NCBI GenBank assembly: GCA_005765155.1
Contig: VCCP01000003.1
Location: 5,890,001-5,954,000, forward strand
Reading direction: 5' to 3'
Source: Zelopaecilomyces penicillatus
Taxonomy: Eukaryota; Ascomycota; Sordariomycetes; Hypocreales; Pseudodiploosporaceae
DNA: 64,000 nucleotides
Shown: piece after piece, positions 13,197 to 23,639 of the stretch
How the letters are laid out: the number at the start of each line of letters is the position of its first letter
Position numbering within the stretch: the first letter of the stretch is position 1
Made by a program: the position numbers and the translations under genes
Notes under the pieces: model-generated
Seen by the model: only the letters and a program-made list of their open reading frames with translations
What the model was told of the DNA's origin: nothing
Databases searched by the model: none

Positions 13197-13626
13197 ATTT
13201 TTTGTTTTTACCCCATGGTTTTTCGAGAAACTGTTGAGACAAGTGGTTGTTATTCCTTTTTTCTTTTGATTTAATTTGGGGTTTGTCCTGGGCCAATGCG
13301 GCGACCTGGAATGGGAGTTTTGGGTGTTTTGTCCTGGAACAGAAATGAAGCCACTATAACCGTTGCGGCAACTACCAGGGATTTTGCGAAATAAATAAGA
13401 CAATTGGTCAGATGAAGTGCAAAATTAAACTGATTGGATCATGGCTTTTAATTCTTCACCATTCAGGGTGTGTGCGAATTATTACTTCTTACAACTATTT
13501 CCCATTGATCGACTGAATCATTGCAAAGAATTGTGATCATTTGTGCGATATCATACATAGACACATTCAATTGGCGTCCGACCAACCAGGAGCTGATCCA
13601 ACTACGCAGGCGCCAAACGCCTGACA

Positions 13627-13698
13627 TCTTCCGTAGTATAGTGGTCAGTATGCAAGCTTGTCACGCTTGAGACCCGGGTTCAATTCCCGGCGGGAGAG
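13627..13698 (+). tRNA. tRNA-Asp (GTC)
   Basis: The 72-nt sequence folds as a cloverleaf. The acceptor stem pairs TCTTCCG with CGGGAGA (one G-U). The D arm reads TAGTATAGTGGTCAGTAT, typical of eukaryotic tRNA-Asp. The anticodon stem pairs CAAGC with GCTTG around a loop holding GTC. The T arm is CCGGGTTCAATTCCCGG and the discriminator base is G. No intron and no encoded CCA. The D-arm and T-arm segments contain the A and B boxes of the internal pol III promoter. Confidence 0.95.
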
Positions 13699-14494
13699 AT
13701 CCATCCTAAGTTTCCATTTTTGCTCTTTTGTTCCTTGAGGAAATCACCGGGTCTACTTTGCCGTTTTATGCTTAATTTTGCTGGCCAAATGGATCCAGGT
13801 GTCAAGAACGTCAAGAAGCATTATGATTACACGCGCAGCTCCCGGTACGAAGTAATACAGACGGGAGGGCGGGTGGTGCACTGGTGATCCCGTTGGGCGC
13901 AAAGCCAGCCAGCAACGCGCGACACGGCACTCCCACACTGTACACTTGCATTCAAGGCTGACTTGAGCTTGGCAATTCGAAATGACGCCATGGTACATGC
14001 CGAAAGAAGTTGTGAAGATTAAAGGAAACGACATCAGATGAGGGATCATCAGTGCTTGAATATAAACCGCGGTATGAAGTTCACGAAACACGTTTTTTTC
14101 CCCAGCTGTTCGCAATAGAACACTGTGTTGTCCCTGTTGTCCAGCCATTGTTTGTTCCATCCTGCACCACATTTGATTCGTTCCCTTGTTAAGCAGTCTT
14201 TAGGGAACAACAAAAATACAAGGTAACCGCCCATCCTTGCTTTCAGCTCTGCGGCGACGCAGAATAAAGGCGAGGGGTTGTTGCAGGGTCTGAACAGCGG
14301 CCTGCATGAACAGTTTCATGAGCCGCCGGGCATACAAGTAGTGGATGGTGGCCAGCCATTCCACGTAAACATGATCATCTAAATCTAGCCATCATATTAT
14401 TGAGGAGTATCCAACTTGGTACAGAGCGATTTCCGCGCATAATTAATAGCCTCAGTGACAACATCTGTGACACGGTTCAGCGGCTTGCGACAAC
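13699..14494. other. intergenic, no gene seen
   Basis: About 0.8 kb between the tRNA and the next coding gene. Open frames on the minus strand have no recognisable product. It probably carries the promoter of the downstream gene. Confidence 0.45.
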
Positions 14495-15745
14495 ATGCCC
14501 ATGCCGAGCGCAAAGCGCACTGGTCCGTCCACCTCGGACCGGATCCGGGAGCTCTTCCGTCGCAAATCGGACAGCGATCGCAATTTGCGCGAGGTGCTGA
14601 AGGACGATAATGAAGATCTGTTGACGCAGATAGTTGGGCGAGTGCTGGAAAGCCAAATGGCCTTGGACAACACCGCGAAACAGGGCAATAGGCCTGCTCA
14701 GCCCATCTACATTTCCGCATCGACGCAGACTGAGACAGCAGATGAACCTATGGCCGATGAAACAGAGAAGGCAGTTGAGGAAACAGATATTCAGGTAACC
14801 TACCAGTCATCATCGACTCAGACGACAGTGAACCTGGAAACGCCGACCGCGACAGTTGATCAATCAGTGCAGGTCGCACTACAGACAACCGCCTCAGAGC
14901 TTGAACAGCAGCAAACTATCCTTGAAGATGAGAGAACGGAGCAGGTGCACCCAAAAATACCATCCTTGAAATATGACAGCATTGAGATCTCAAGCGGGTG
15001 GTCGGACTACATGCTGTCCGACATTGCTGTCAAAGACGAGTTCAGTGTTCCTCCCTCCCCAGTTGAGCGTGCGACACAGCAGGAACCAACTCAGCAGCGC
15101 ATAAGTCCCGAGCCCGAGACCGTATACTACCCCAAGTTTATCAGAGTTCCCTACCATGGCAAAATCATTCGGATTTGCTTTCCTCCGCCTGGATCTTACA
15201 AGGAGCGGCCGCAATCTCCGAAACCATGGCTAGGTGGCAGGACGACACTGAAACCAAAACTGTGCAAACTGCCTCGGGGCGAGAAAAAGTCTGGCAAGAG
15301 TGTAAAGAAACACTCTCGTGAAGAATCTGGCGAGGACGCATCAGATGAAGAAGAGGAAAACGATGAAGAACAAGACGATGATGACAAGTCTATTAATGAG
15401 AAAAAGACTGAAGCTCCGGTTACCCAGCAGGAGAGCGTTCCTGTTTACAAGGGTGCCGTGTTTCACTTCGAGCCACAAAAGGAAAACAAGGCTACTTATA
15501 CACTTCCTATCCTTTCCAAGGGGAGCTTTTCTGTTCAGAAGGACACGGTATTTCACTTTGGCCAACCAAATGAGATGAACCCCCAATTTCAGTTTCCTGC
15601 CCCTCAGCAGAACACGGCTTCAATACGCAAAGACACTACTTTTCACTTTGGGCTTCGAGAAGAACACGAGTTCAAGGTGGTTCTGTCAAAGGAGGAGACA
15701 AAAGCCCTGACGAAGAGTGGGGTATTTGTGTTTGGGAAGAGCTAG
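14495..15745 (+). CDS. unknown acidic protein with C-terminal FHFG repeats
   Basis: A single uninterrupted frame of 416 residues from the ATG at 14495. I do not recognise the family. The N-terminus is basic (SDRIRELFRRKSDSDR). A Gln/Thr/Glu-rich middle part carries repeated STQT motifs. An acidic tract rich in Asp and Glu lies at about 275-300. The C-terminal 100 residues contain near-regular repeats ending in FHFE, FHFG, FHFG and FVFG at residues 323, 353, 383 and 411, the first three spaced by exactly 30. Each of the first three is preceded by a Tyr/Gln/Arg-Lys-x-x-x pattern. FG-type nucleoporins have FxFG motifs, but four copies are too few for that claim. No signal peptide or membrane segment. 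Confidence 0.75.
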   Translation: MPMPSAKRTGPSTSDRIRELFRRKSDSDRNLREVLKDDNEDLLTQIVGRVLESQMALDNTAKQGNRPAQPIYISASTQTETADEPMADETEKAVEETDIQVTYQSSSTQTTVNLETPTATVDQSVQVALQTTASELEQQQTILEDERTEQVHPKIPSLKYDSIEISSGWSDYMLSDIAVKDEFSVPPSPVERATQQEPTQQRISPEPETVYYPKFIRVPYHGKIIRICFPPPGSYKERPQSPKPWLGGRTTLKPKLCKLPRGEKKSGKSVKKHSREESGEDASDEEEENDEEQDDDDKSINEKKTEAPVTQQESVPVYKGAVFHFEPQKENKATYTLPILSKGSFSVQKDTVFHFGQPNEMNPQFQFPAPQQNTASIRKDTTFHFGLREEHEFKVVLSKEETKALTKSGVFVFGKS

Positions 15746-16135
15746 GACTAGGAAAATGCTGTGATGGAGTTCGACATACAGCATGAATGTATATAAGTGC
15801 AGACCACAGACCCTCGGCGTGTATATCATTTTTTATGTTTTGCTAAAATTAACCAGATCTAAGATTCCTTGTGTTTGTAGCTCGGATTACATTTCGGGCG
15901 AGTTAGACCCTATTTTACAGCAAGTTTGTTAGCAGTCACAACGTGGACGACCCTATATGAGAATCTCCAAGATAAATACATGCTTTCATTCACCTCTTCA
16001 TGAGAATTGCATTGGTCGCTATTACTTGTTCCTGTGTTCAATTACCTACCTACCTACACAGCCCCTCATCACAACTCATCCTGTGATTAATTCTTTAACC
16101 TTCCCTATATAAGTCTGAATTGATCCAAACCTTGC
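15746..16135. other. intergenic, 5S upstream region
   Basis: Separates the unknown acidic protein from the 5S gene. Nothing recognisable apart from the TATA box of the 5S gene near its end. Confidence 0.5.
16106..16112 (+). promoter_or_regulatory. TATA box of 5S rRNA copy 1
   Basis: TATATAA lies 30 nt ahead of the mature 5S start. The second 5S gene in this window has its TATATA at the same distance, so both copies share this external pol III element. Confidence 0.7.
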
Positions 16136-16254
16136 ACATACGACCATAGGTAGTGGAGAATTCGGGATCCCATCTGCTCTCCCATAGACAAACCACTAAT
16201 CGGCAGATTAGTAGTTGGGTCGGTGACGACCAGCGAACACCGGCTGTTATATGT
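16136..16254 (+). rRNA. 5S ribosomal RNA, copy 1
   Basis: A 119-nt sequence starting ACATACGACCATAGG and containing AGATTAGTAGTTGGGTCGG and GTGACGACCAG, the conserved fungal 5S segments. It differs from the second copy at seven positions, all transitions. Two of them (G-C here, A-T in the other) keep the helix II pair GTAGTGG/CCACTAA intact. Another (TTATATG for TTGTATG) breaks one pair of the terminal helix, so this copy may be a slightly worn variant. T-runs follow the 3' end as expected of pol III terminators. Single dispersed 5S genes are usual in Pezizomycotina. Confidence 0.9.
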
Positions 16255-18359
16255 TTTTGCTGATTTGGATTGATAAAATGTAAGGTTTCAGTCAGGGCTT
16301 CTACTTTTTTTTTTTTTTTTGGAGGGCGGGGGATATTGCCCCGTAAGAAACAGGGGTGGCAGCCTCTAGAATTAGCTAGTAGCTGCTAAATTTACGCTAG
16401 GCTAGTTTTATGTGTTGCTGGATTGATTTAAGCGCTGTCATGATCACCTACTCCTGTAATACAGGCAGCAAGTTCTGACATACAGTGACATCACCCTCCC
16501 GTCGGTTTAATGAGCAGAGCTTTGTGAATTTGGATGTGGTATTTAGACTGGAATCAGTTCGGCCACAGAATATAGTTATCGTTGTACATCCAGCAAACCC
16601 CGCTCAAGACGTTCGAAACAACGTATACATAATCTTGCCATCAAGTACAGGGCTAGCTCTGCCTCCAGCTTATTTGGCATATAGATTTCTCTCCAGCATT
16701 ATCTTCACCATGTTATTCTGTGTGATTCCTATTACCCTATTACTCGCACAGGCAGATGCTAAACTTGGCAGATTAACCACCATCTTGGATGATTTGGTAT
16801 AGGAATGCCAGGATCTATAGCCTTTTGACGAAGCTGGATACATTACAATGGAGACAAAGAGCATGGTGAGGATGAATCAGTTTGTTATCAGCCACGGTGC
16901 CAAGATATTTGATCAAAACATGTCAAAATTGGACTTCACCAGGTAACCATCGTTGCAGCGGCGTGTACTAAAACGAACGGTTCAAACCTCCATGTTGCCG
17001 AATAACTGGAATTTCTATCCACGGTCTTTGTGATTTACGAATTTCAAGGTCAAATGAATCAACCCTCATTTGTTTAGCTATATAATAGAGCAGATGTCCA
17101 CATGGAGAAAACCACTCACATCTTAATTTATTGTGCTCTTTTGACAACAATCTCATGGGATTTGCCTGTTTTTTGGTTCAATGAATATTCTGATAGAGCT
17201 GAGACATACATTTCGATTAACGTGTTATAGGTTCGCGAAATGTCTTGAACTGTTATGTTACGAGAGGCAGCTACTTGCTATTACTATTGTTGTTGTTGTT
17301 CTTTTCAATTTGTCTTTCCTTTCACGCTAGACGGATCCATGCCATTCATCATATTCTGGAAGCAGCATTCCTGGAATACATTTTGGGATATCCGTGAAGA
17401 TTTCTGCACGAAATCTGTACAGGCTACTCCTAATCACAAGCTTGTTTGGAATTGGACAAAATTCGAGGCCTATGGCCAAACTGTCTTGCAGTCTGGCATG
17501 ACAAACTTGCGCTGCTGGGACAGGTTCTGGGACATCATCTAGCAATGTTGTGATTCGAATCACGCAAGCACCGAGGATGATGGAAGCACTCACGAGACTG
17601 GGCAGTGAACAACGGATAACACTCAAAAGGAAGGGTACCGGCTATGGGGCAACACTAGCGGCGGGTAGTGCACTGGCTGCGGAACAGGATGCCGGAGTAA
17701 GCGATCTTTGGACATGCAACTGATGAAGAAATATCTTCCTGCCAAATGAGAAGCTGTCAGGACGATTAGCGCTGAGGAACAGGCTGCAATTGATGCTGGT
17801 CGTGCGACTGATCACCGGAAGGGTCTTGGCGTTTGCTGTCTAATGGGTGGCAGAAATACTGGTTGTGTGGTTCAGGGATGGGGGTGAGAAGGGAATTAAC
17901 GGCTGAATCAATGTTCTGTGTATGTACATGTTTTAAGAGGAGGCAGGGAGAAAGCTAGCTTTAAGAAAGGGAAATATTTTGACTGGTTTACCAGTTCACA
18001 ATGTATTCTGGCATTTACTGTAGTTACCTGCTGGTACAAGATGCATATGCAAGTGGTAACATGGAAATGATGATGTGTCGTCATATGGAATGACTGCATG
18101 GAGTATCTATATGATGGCCAGGGGGGGGGGGGGGGGGGGTTTATTTAACTGAAAGAAGCGATCAAGAAGAGAAAAGCCGTTTTTCAGTGATTTCAGTCCA
18201 TTTAAGCAATTAATTTAATGTAGAAGCAAGCTAGATTGTTTGCAGCACTGATGTGAGAAGCCCTACTCTAAAAGATAGTGTAGACGGATAGATGGAATTA
18301 TTTCGTCTATATCTATGTATCATCTATCTATAAAGTGCGAAACCAGACTCCATCGTTCA
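16255..18359. other. long intergenic region with homopolymers
   Basis: Two kilobases without a supported gene. It holds a long T-run near 16303 and a 19-G tract at 18121. A 105-codon frame at 16485 has one hydrophobic stretch but no homology I can name and no splice or codon support. Confidence 0.45.
18121..18139. repeat. poly-G tract (19 G)
   Basis: An uninterrupted run of 19 G in a noncoding stretch, about 0.2 kb past the 3' end of the minus-strand CMD-like gene. Confidence 0.9.
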
Positions 18360-19118
18360 TCAGACATCGTACTCGACGTCATCCACCGTGGGGACCCTAT
18401 GTAGACTGGTCCCAAAGAACTTGGCAAAGGCCTGCACCGCATCCCAGATGACTTGAACATCGTGCTTGGAGACGCCGATGCGTCGCGTGCCGCGGATGTG
18501 CCAGTGAGTCTCCCTCTTCAGGTTCTGGCTCATGATGCTCGGCAGCACCATCAGCTGCGTGTCCACGTCGTCGAGAATCTGTCTGTCAGACAGATACAGG
18601 CCGTAGGTAATGTTGACCGAGGACCACGAGAAATCCTTGTGGGCGTCAAAGAGGCCAATGGTATCACTGGCGTTGCGCGTGTATACCTTGGCGAACCAGT
18701 CCCGGCCGCGCTGCTCATTGTCCGGATTGGCCTGCCACTCGGCGCGCGTCTCGGAGAGGTCGCGGTCCTCGGGCCGCTCAAGGGCGGCGATGGCGAGGAT
18801 GGACTCGATGGGCTTGCAGTTGCCGACGATGCAGATGGCTTTGAGGAGCGTCTCGCGAAGGCGCCGGACCAGCGCCTGCCGGCTCGCGCTGGTCTGGAAC
18901 TCGGGCTTGGCGATGAGGTACTGGTACAGCGCGCCGGTAAACTCAGGCTCCGGGCTGGTGACTATACAGCTGGTTGCGAGGATGTACCACTTGTCGTCGC
19001 TGAGCTGCGTTGTTTTGAACCGCGCCTCAACATCAGCAAAGAGGGCTCGGAGGCGGTGCTCCGCATTCGGAGCCGCGAGGACGGCAGTGGCGGCAGCGGC
19101 GGTGGTGGTGGACATCAT
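18360..19118 (-). CDS. carboxymuconolactone decarboxylase/AhpD-like protein
   Basis: A single-exon gene of 252 residues; the ATG at 19118 is chosen because upstream in-frame sequence does not look like protein. The second ATG follows immediately. The central part (about 80-120) has RRLRETLLKAICIVGNCKPI, and the C-terminal part has ETHWHIRGTRRIGVSKHDVQ, the pattern of fungal AhpD-like/CMD-family proteins, where a mostly helical domain ends in an HxRGxxRxGxS segment. I see no CxxC redox pair, so peroxidase activity is doubtful. The substrate is unknown. It is GC-richer than its surroundings. Confidence 0.75.
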   Translation of the reverse strand: MMSTTTAAAATAVLAAPNAEHRLRALFADVEARFKTTQLSDDKWYILATSCIVTSPEPEFTGALYQYLIAKPEFQTSASRQALVRRLRETLLKAICIVGNCKPIESILAIAALERPEDRDLSETRAEWQANPDNEQRGRDWFAKVYTRNASDTIGLFDAHKDFSWSSVNITYGLYLSDRQILDDVDTQLMVLPSIMSQNLKRETHWHIRGTRRIGVSKHDVQVIWDAVQAFAKFFGTSLHRVPTVDDVEYDV

Positions 19119-19744
19119 GACGGGGTGTCTGTTGTTGTATATATTGGTTGCATAGTGGTCATATAATGCAGGCCGTTTTGAAATGAAAGAAGAAAACACA
19201 ACCGTACTTTTATTTTGTTTCTCAAACCCCCCTAGCATCGCTTTTGGACCTATTTTGCGCAAGACTATGCGAACTCGATCAAACATGATGTACACGTGAC
19301 TTGATAGCTGTAGGCTGTCTACACATGGAAAGCTGATAACCTTTCCTAGACGCTGAGACTTGAATGCTGGCAAAAAGGTCCCTGAATACACGTCAAGAAT
19401 TGAACGTGAGTGGTTGAACCGTTTACAACTTCAGCAGAAAGCAAGTAATAAAGGGTTTAAGTGCGTTAGATAAGCCTGGTGTGTGGGGCCGGTTAAAGAG
19501 ACCAAAGTCACCCAAAGGTGTCAAGGGTCCATGTCAGCTTGCGAGGCGGATTTCAAGCCAAACAGAACAGAGCCAAAGGATAATTCTTTAGGCCAGCAAC
19601 CTGTGCATTATAATTAATAATCTTTATTAGTAGTCTGCTAGCTATTGAATACTATCCATGCTCGGCTTTTAATATGTTTCTGATACTGATGTATAATTCC
19701 CGGCGGCTTCTGTGCACAAAGTCGTGAATCAATTGCCATCTGAT
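19119..19744. other. divergent promoter region
   Basis: Lies between the CMD-like gene on the minus strand and the broken lectin-like gene on the plus strand. No other gene seen. Confidence 0.5.
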
Positions 19745-20790
19745 ATGGACCAAGTTCAGGTTACACTGCCAGAATGGACTGTGCTACACTCTTCACTCAC
19801 AGGCAGAAACGACGTTGTTCAAACGGAGCATAAGGCGGCGCGTGCTCACATTAAATCGCCCCCTTCTCATGTTGCAGCTGCCAATTCTTTAGACGCGGTA
19901 AGTTGAACAACCTAGCATCAAGCAATTATGGAATCACGATATATGAAAACTCATAAACTGACAAAACAAAAAAAGGTCAACGTATTTGGCGTCGGATATG
20001 TGCCAAAGTCTCCCAGCGATCCAGATGACTTACTAACGGTTGTGACGTAACTCAGCCCTGAGTATTATCCCATCGACAGTATTACGAATGAATGCATCAA
20101 CCCTGGAGAGTAATCTGCCCTGGCAGCTTGCGCAAATGGAGGCAGCGCTGGTTATGTGTCTTTTCTCAAGTATGGCTCACCCCCCCCCCCAAAGAATGGG
20201 TCCAAAACAAATATGTCAAAGCTAATTACTCAATACAGGGATTTCCGTCCAACAGTGAACTTGGTCAATTGTTCTATACAACCAATCAAACATCCACACC
20301 CTCCCTCGCTGATGTTGGAGTTGCACCATATTCTAAGCTTGCGTCTATCGTGGAAGGGAGTACCCCTTGGGTTTTCTTCCAGCACAGAGATGATAGATTT
20401 ATCCACTACTACGACGTGTTTATGGGTAGTTTTAAGTCTTCTAATATTCTGAATAAATTTCTTTAGGCTTCAACGATGCTGAGATGGGTTCCTACAGCTA
20501 CAAAGATCGAAACCACGGGAAAGTGCGCTACTGGCAGCCACCTTGCGGTCGCTCACAGTACCAGTTTCAGGGATACTTTGGTTCTCTACTACCAAAATAT
20601 GAATAAAAAGATTGCTCGAGTGTGGCGACAGAATTCGACTTGGTCCAAGGAGGAGGAGGTAGTATCGTCTCTTGCCATGGATGATGATTCGTCCATTGCA
20701 GTTGTAGCACATTCTGACAAGGTGCATTTGTACTTTTGGAGTGGAGGAAATATTGCCCACGAGGTGAATGAGCTGCCTGCCAATGATTAG
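19745..20790 (+). pseudogene. broken beta-propeller lectin-like gene
   Basis: Pieces of a protein remain but no join gives a continuous product. A first exon (19745-19897) ends at a GTAAGT and a second (from 19976) reads VNVFGVGYVPKSPSDPDD before a stop. Further on, ANGGSAGYVSFLKYG leads into an 11-C run at 20180, after which the protein sense continues in another frame. A GTAGTT...TTTAG intron near 20427-20466 does not restore the frame. The final part, with LAVAHSTSFRDTLVLYYQN and IAVVAHSDKVHLYFW, looks like successive blades of a fucose-lectin-type propeller. The lectin call rests on the blade pattern only. A very divergent spliced gene cannot be excluded. Confidence 0.45.
20180..20190. 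repeat. poly-C tract (11 C) at a frame change
   Basis: An 11-C run inside the lectin-like remnant. Sensible protein reads in one frame before it and another after it, so length change of this tract is the likely cause of the shift. Confidence 0.7.
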
Positions 20791-21250
20791 GTTGCAACAC
20801 GCCCTGTGAGTTTACATGCGGAATTGGTTATAAATCACTGCCTGGTTGGATCTTCCGCGACTGCTTTTACATAGACTTTCTGACATTGGACGCTAAGTCC
20901 ATGAGGCATGTATTGTCGCATTGTCATTTACGCACCTGTGTATAACATGATGTTTCCAAATCCTGGCCACTACAAAGCCCCTTCAATGATTGTGTAAAGC
21001 TGCCTAGGAATTTACAGACACCCTTGACGAAAACTCATGGAAGCTTGTCACAAACCCCTCCGTCTCCAAGGTGGTGCACAAATTTACAAGTCCAAGAAAC
21101 AGCGCCACCCACCACTGAGTCACAGCCAGACCAAAGAGACGTTTCAGAAAACATAGACCTGACTAATGTAATTGTGACAGGTATACTACCTAATATCATG
21201 CAGCATCTTGACCCTAGGACTGTCGTCGAAGCATATCTAGCTAGGAAAAC
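20791..21250. other. intergenic between two remnants, no gene seen
   Basis: Lies past the stop of the lectin-like remnant and before the 3' end of the converging minus-strand remnant. Open frames on the plus strand near 21020 show no recognisable protein pattern. Confidence 0.4.
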
Positions 21251-21924
21251 CTACTGGGCAAACCTGATGCTCATCCTATGCTTGCCACGTCCAGCTCCCT
21301 CAAACTCTATATCACTCAAATATGCCCGCCCTCTATTCATGTCCTCTGCGATATTTTCTCCCCATGCAAAACTGCGCTGTGCTACTATCATCTCGTCGTT
21401 GAAGAAGATATTCATGAATGCAGCAACAAGGGTGATAACATTCTCAAGCCAGAAGGCAATTGGTTCCACGGAGGTAAAATTCTTAATATTCCCCGTCAGC
21501 TTGTCCTTTTCTGGATCACTGAGAGTGGCAGTGAAGGTGCTGCCTAAAGTAGCAACCTGCTGCATGATCTTCTCCAGCTTGTTGTGCCATTCAGTGGAGG
21601 GCGGGCTCGCCTCCCAGCAGACAACGTGGCCAGCAACAGTCTTTTGAGATTCCCCTTTGAACAGAGGCATATTTGGGACCGGCGTCCCGCTTGCAAGGGA
21701 TTTGGCTGTGGTTGTGACTTGCGAGGTCTTGCCCTTGGTATCACTGCCAAAGCCCCAGGTAAAGTACCCCTGATCCTTGTCGGCCGACATCGACTGCTTA
21801 TCGCAAATGAAGTCAAGTAGAAGGTTGATACGGGAAGCATATCCGTCCTCCTTTTGCAATGATAAACTTATCACGGTCTCCTACGAAGACTGTGACTCCG
21901 CGATTCAGCTTTAAACATGCGTCT
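21251..21924 (-). pseudogene. remnant of unknown family, copy A
   Basis: On the minus strand, ACLKLNRGVTVFVGDRDKF is followed after a frame change near 21870 by a 200-residue open stretch with GYFTWGFGS, AGHVVCWEAS, WHNKLEKIMQQVATL and AFWLENVITLVAAFMNIFF. Each of these has a counterpart in the same order in copy B at 22380-23509, so the two are paralogues. The N-terminal third seen in copy B was not found here. I cannot name the family. The frameshift and missing 5' part mark it as a pseudogene or fragment. Confidence 0.6.
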
Positions 21925-22379
21925 GCAGATCTCCCCGCCGAATGGAGCCATCACGGCTTAGCTAGCGAATGCCGATTAGGAGGCAAGGATAGGTACTCTA
22001 TGGGGCTCCTACCCCTCTTTCATGTAGGCCAAGGGCGGGCATCACAAACACATGGTGATGGTGAGAACTGCGGTGTTGCGCCATGTTGTTCCACATTGTA
22101 CTGGCGCTGGAACGCCTGGCGAAGGCTCAAGTGATCCAACTGGCCTCAAAGCTTTGAGATTGACGGTTGTATTTTGGCCAGAGAAAAGGATAGGTAGGTC
22201 AAGTATTTACACCGAATAAAAAATAATACCAGTTTGACATGAACAATATCATCGCTTATCCCGACTCAACTCCAAGCTAGAGATAGATACGTCTACGAAA
22301 GAATGAGAAAACTGACTGATTTCAAATACGGTAAATTACCAACACTACTTGACTTTGTGATTCGATCCTGGTGGCTGGA
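21925..22379. other. gap between copy A and copy B
   Basis: No counterpart of the copy B N-terminal part could be recognised here on either strand. Nothing else is visible. Confidence 0.4.
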
Positions 22380-23509
22380 TCACAGATTCATAAACTGGAG
22401 GCTCATGGTATGTCGGCCACGTTCAGCTCCATCAAATTCGAGGTCGACAATCTCTTGACGCGCACGAACCTGCTCATTCGCCATATGCTGACCGATTGCA
22501 AAGGTGTGTTGTGCTACTATCTTATCGCCATCGAAGAAGATGTCCATGAAACCAGAGACGAGTTGACTAATATTTTCCAGCCAAAACGTCATGCACATCA
22601 CCGAGTCGACACCATCGGCAATGTGCAGCCTCTTGGCCTCCCGACGATGGAGATCAATAAAGTTACTGTGGATAGCGGCAACCTGCTCCATAACCTTCTC
22701 CAGCTTGCTGTTCCATTCGCTCCAGTCATAACCCGACTTCCAGCAAACAACGTGCCCGGGGCTTCCTTAACATTTCCCATGAAGATGATGAGGGGTTCAT
22801 CATAATCTGACTCCAACCCCGAGCCAAGGGAAGTGGCCTCCGTTTTGGCGTGGAAGGTTGTCATCTTGGAACCGCTTCCAAAACCCCAGGTAAAGAATCC
22901 CTTATCCTTGTCACCTTACTCAGACGACTGGTTCTTGCATTCAAACTGGGGCTGAATCACAGTTTTGAGATGGTGTCCGTCATCCCCCATGAAAGCTACT
23001 TTGTCCGAGTCTCGCACCAAAAGCGTCACACCACGATTCCGCTCAACACAAGCAGCCTTGAACTCTTTCGTGTCCTTGCGTGAACCACTCTCATCCATGT
23101 CTTTAGGAGTGACGACTCGGATATGTGGCTGTTTGATGGTATCACCAAGCCAAATCTTGTAATCAGAAACAAGTTCATCGAAATCGTAAGGCTTCTCCAC
23201 ATGGCGTTTGAACAACGAATTGAGGAATTTGCGTCGCCCGCCTGCATCAACGTTCAGGACTCCAGCACTCCACGAGTACATGTCTATCTCTTCAGGGCTA
23301 TTGGCCATGATATCGAAGAGGTCCACGCCGATCTTCTTGATTGGCGTTAGTTCATGGTTCTGTTGACGTCGGTTCAGACCATGCAAGGCTGCGCCGAGCA
23401 GGATGTTGCTGCCAGCGCTGACACCCCCAGCGCTAGCTCCCGTATGGCTGAAGCTCGACACCCATTTCTTTAGTTGCTCATGGCGAAACTTGGAGTCATA
23501 TTCCGTCAT
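22380..23509 (-). pseudogene. remnant of unknown family, copy B
   Basis: The longer copy of the family also present at 21251. It starts at an ATG (23509, MTEYDSKFRHEQLKKWVSSF) and runs to a stop at 22380. An in-frame TAA at 22916-22918 interrupts a stretch that aligns on both sides with copy A (CKNQSSE, stop, GDKDKGFFTWGFGS). A further one-base loss near 22755-22761, in CCCCGGG, shifts the frame before GHVVCWKSGYDWSEWNSKLEK. If mended in thought, the protein would be about 375 residues with a Gly/Ala/Ser-rich segment near residue 25 and a hydrophobic LVSGFMDIFF segment near the end. The function is unknown. Confidence 0.65.
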
Positions 23510-23639
23510 TTCGAAGTGGGTAGGAAGAAAATACGAATGAAGCTTGAAAAAATAGAGAGAGAGAGAGAGGTGTCGTGGACGAGAGACCTCAATTTGAGTT
23601 GACATCCCCTTGGACAAGACGTAGTAAGAACCGTTGAAG

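Noticed and set aside
16370..16412. AT-rich stretch with CTAG motifs resembling the decamer arrays
   Set aside because: Phase is not kept over more than three units.
16485..16802. 105-codon frame with a hydrophobic segment
   Set aside because: No similarity, codon or splice support; surroundings look noncoding.
18453..19166. Plus-strand open frame (237 codons) opposite the CMD-like gene
   Set aside because: Antisense shadow in GC-rich coding DNA; no family resemblance.
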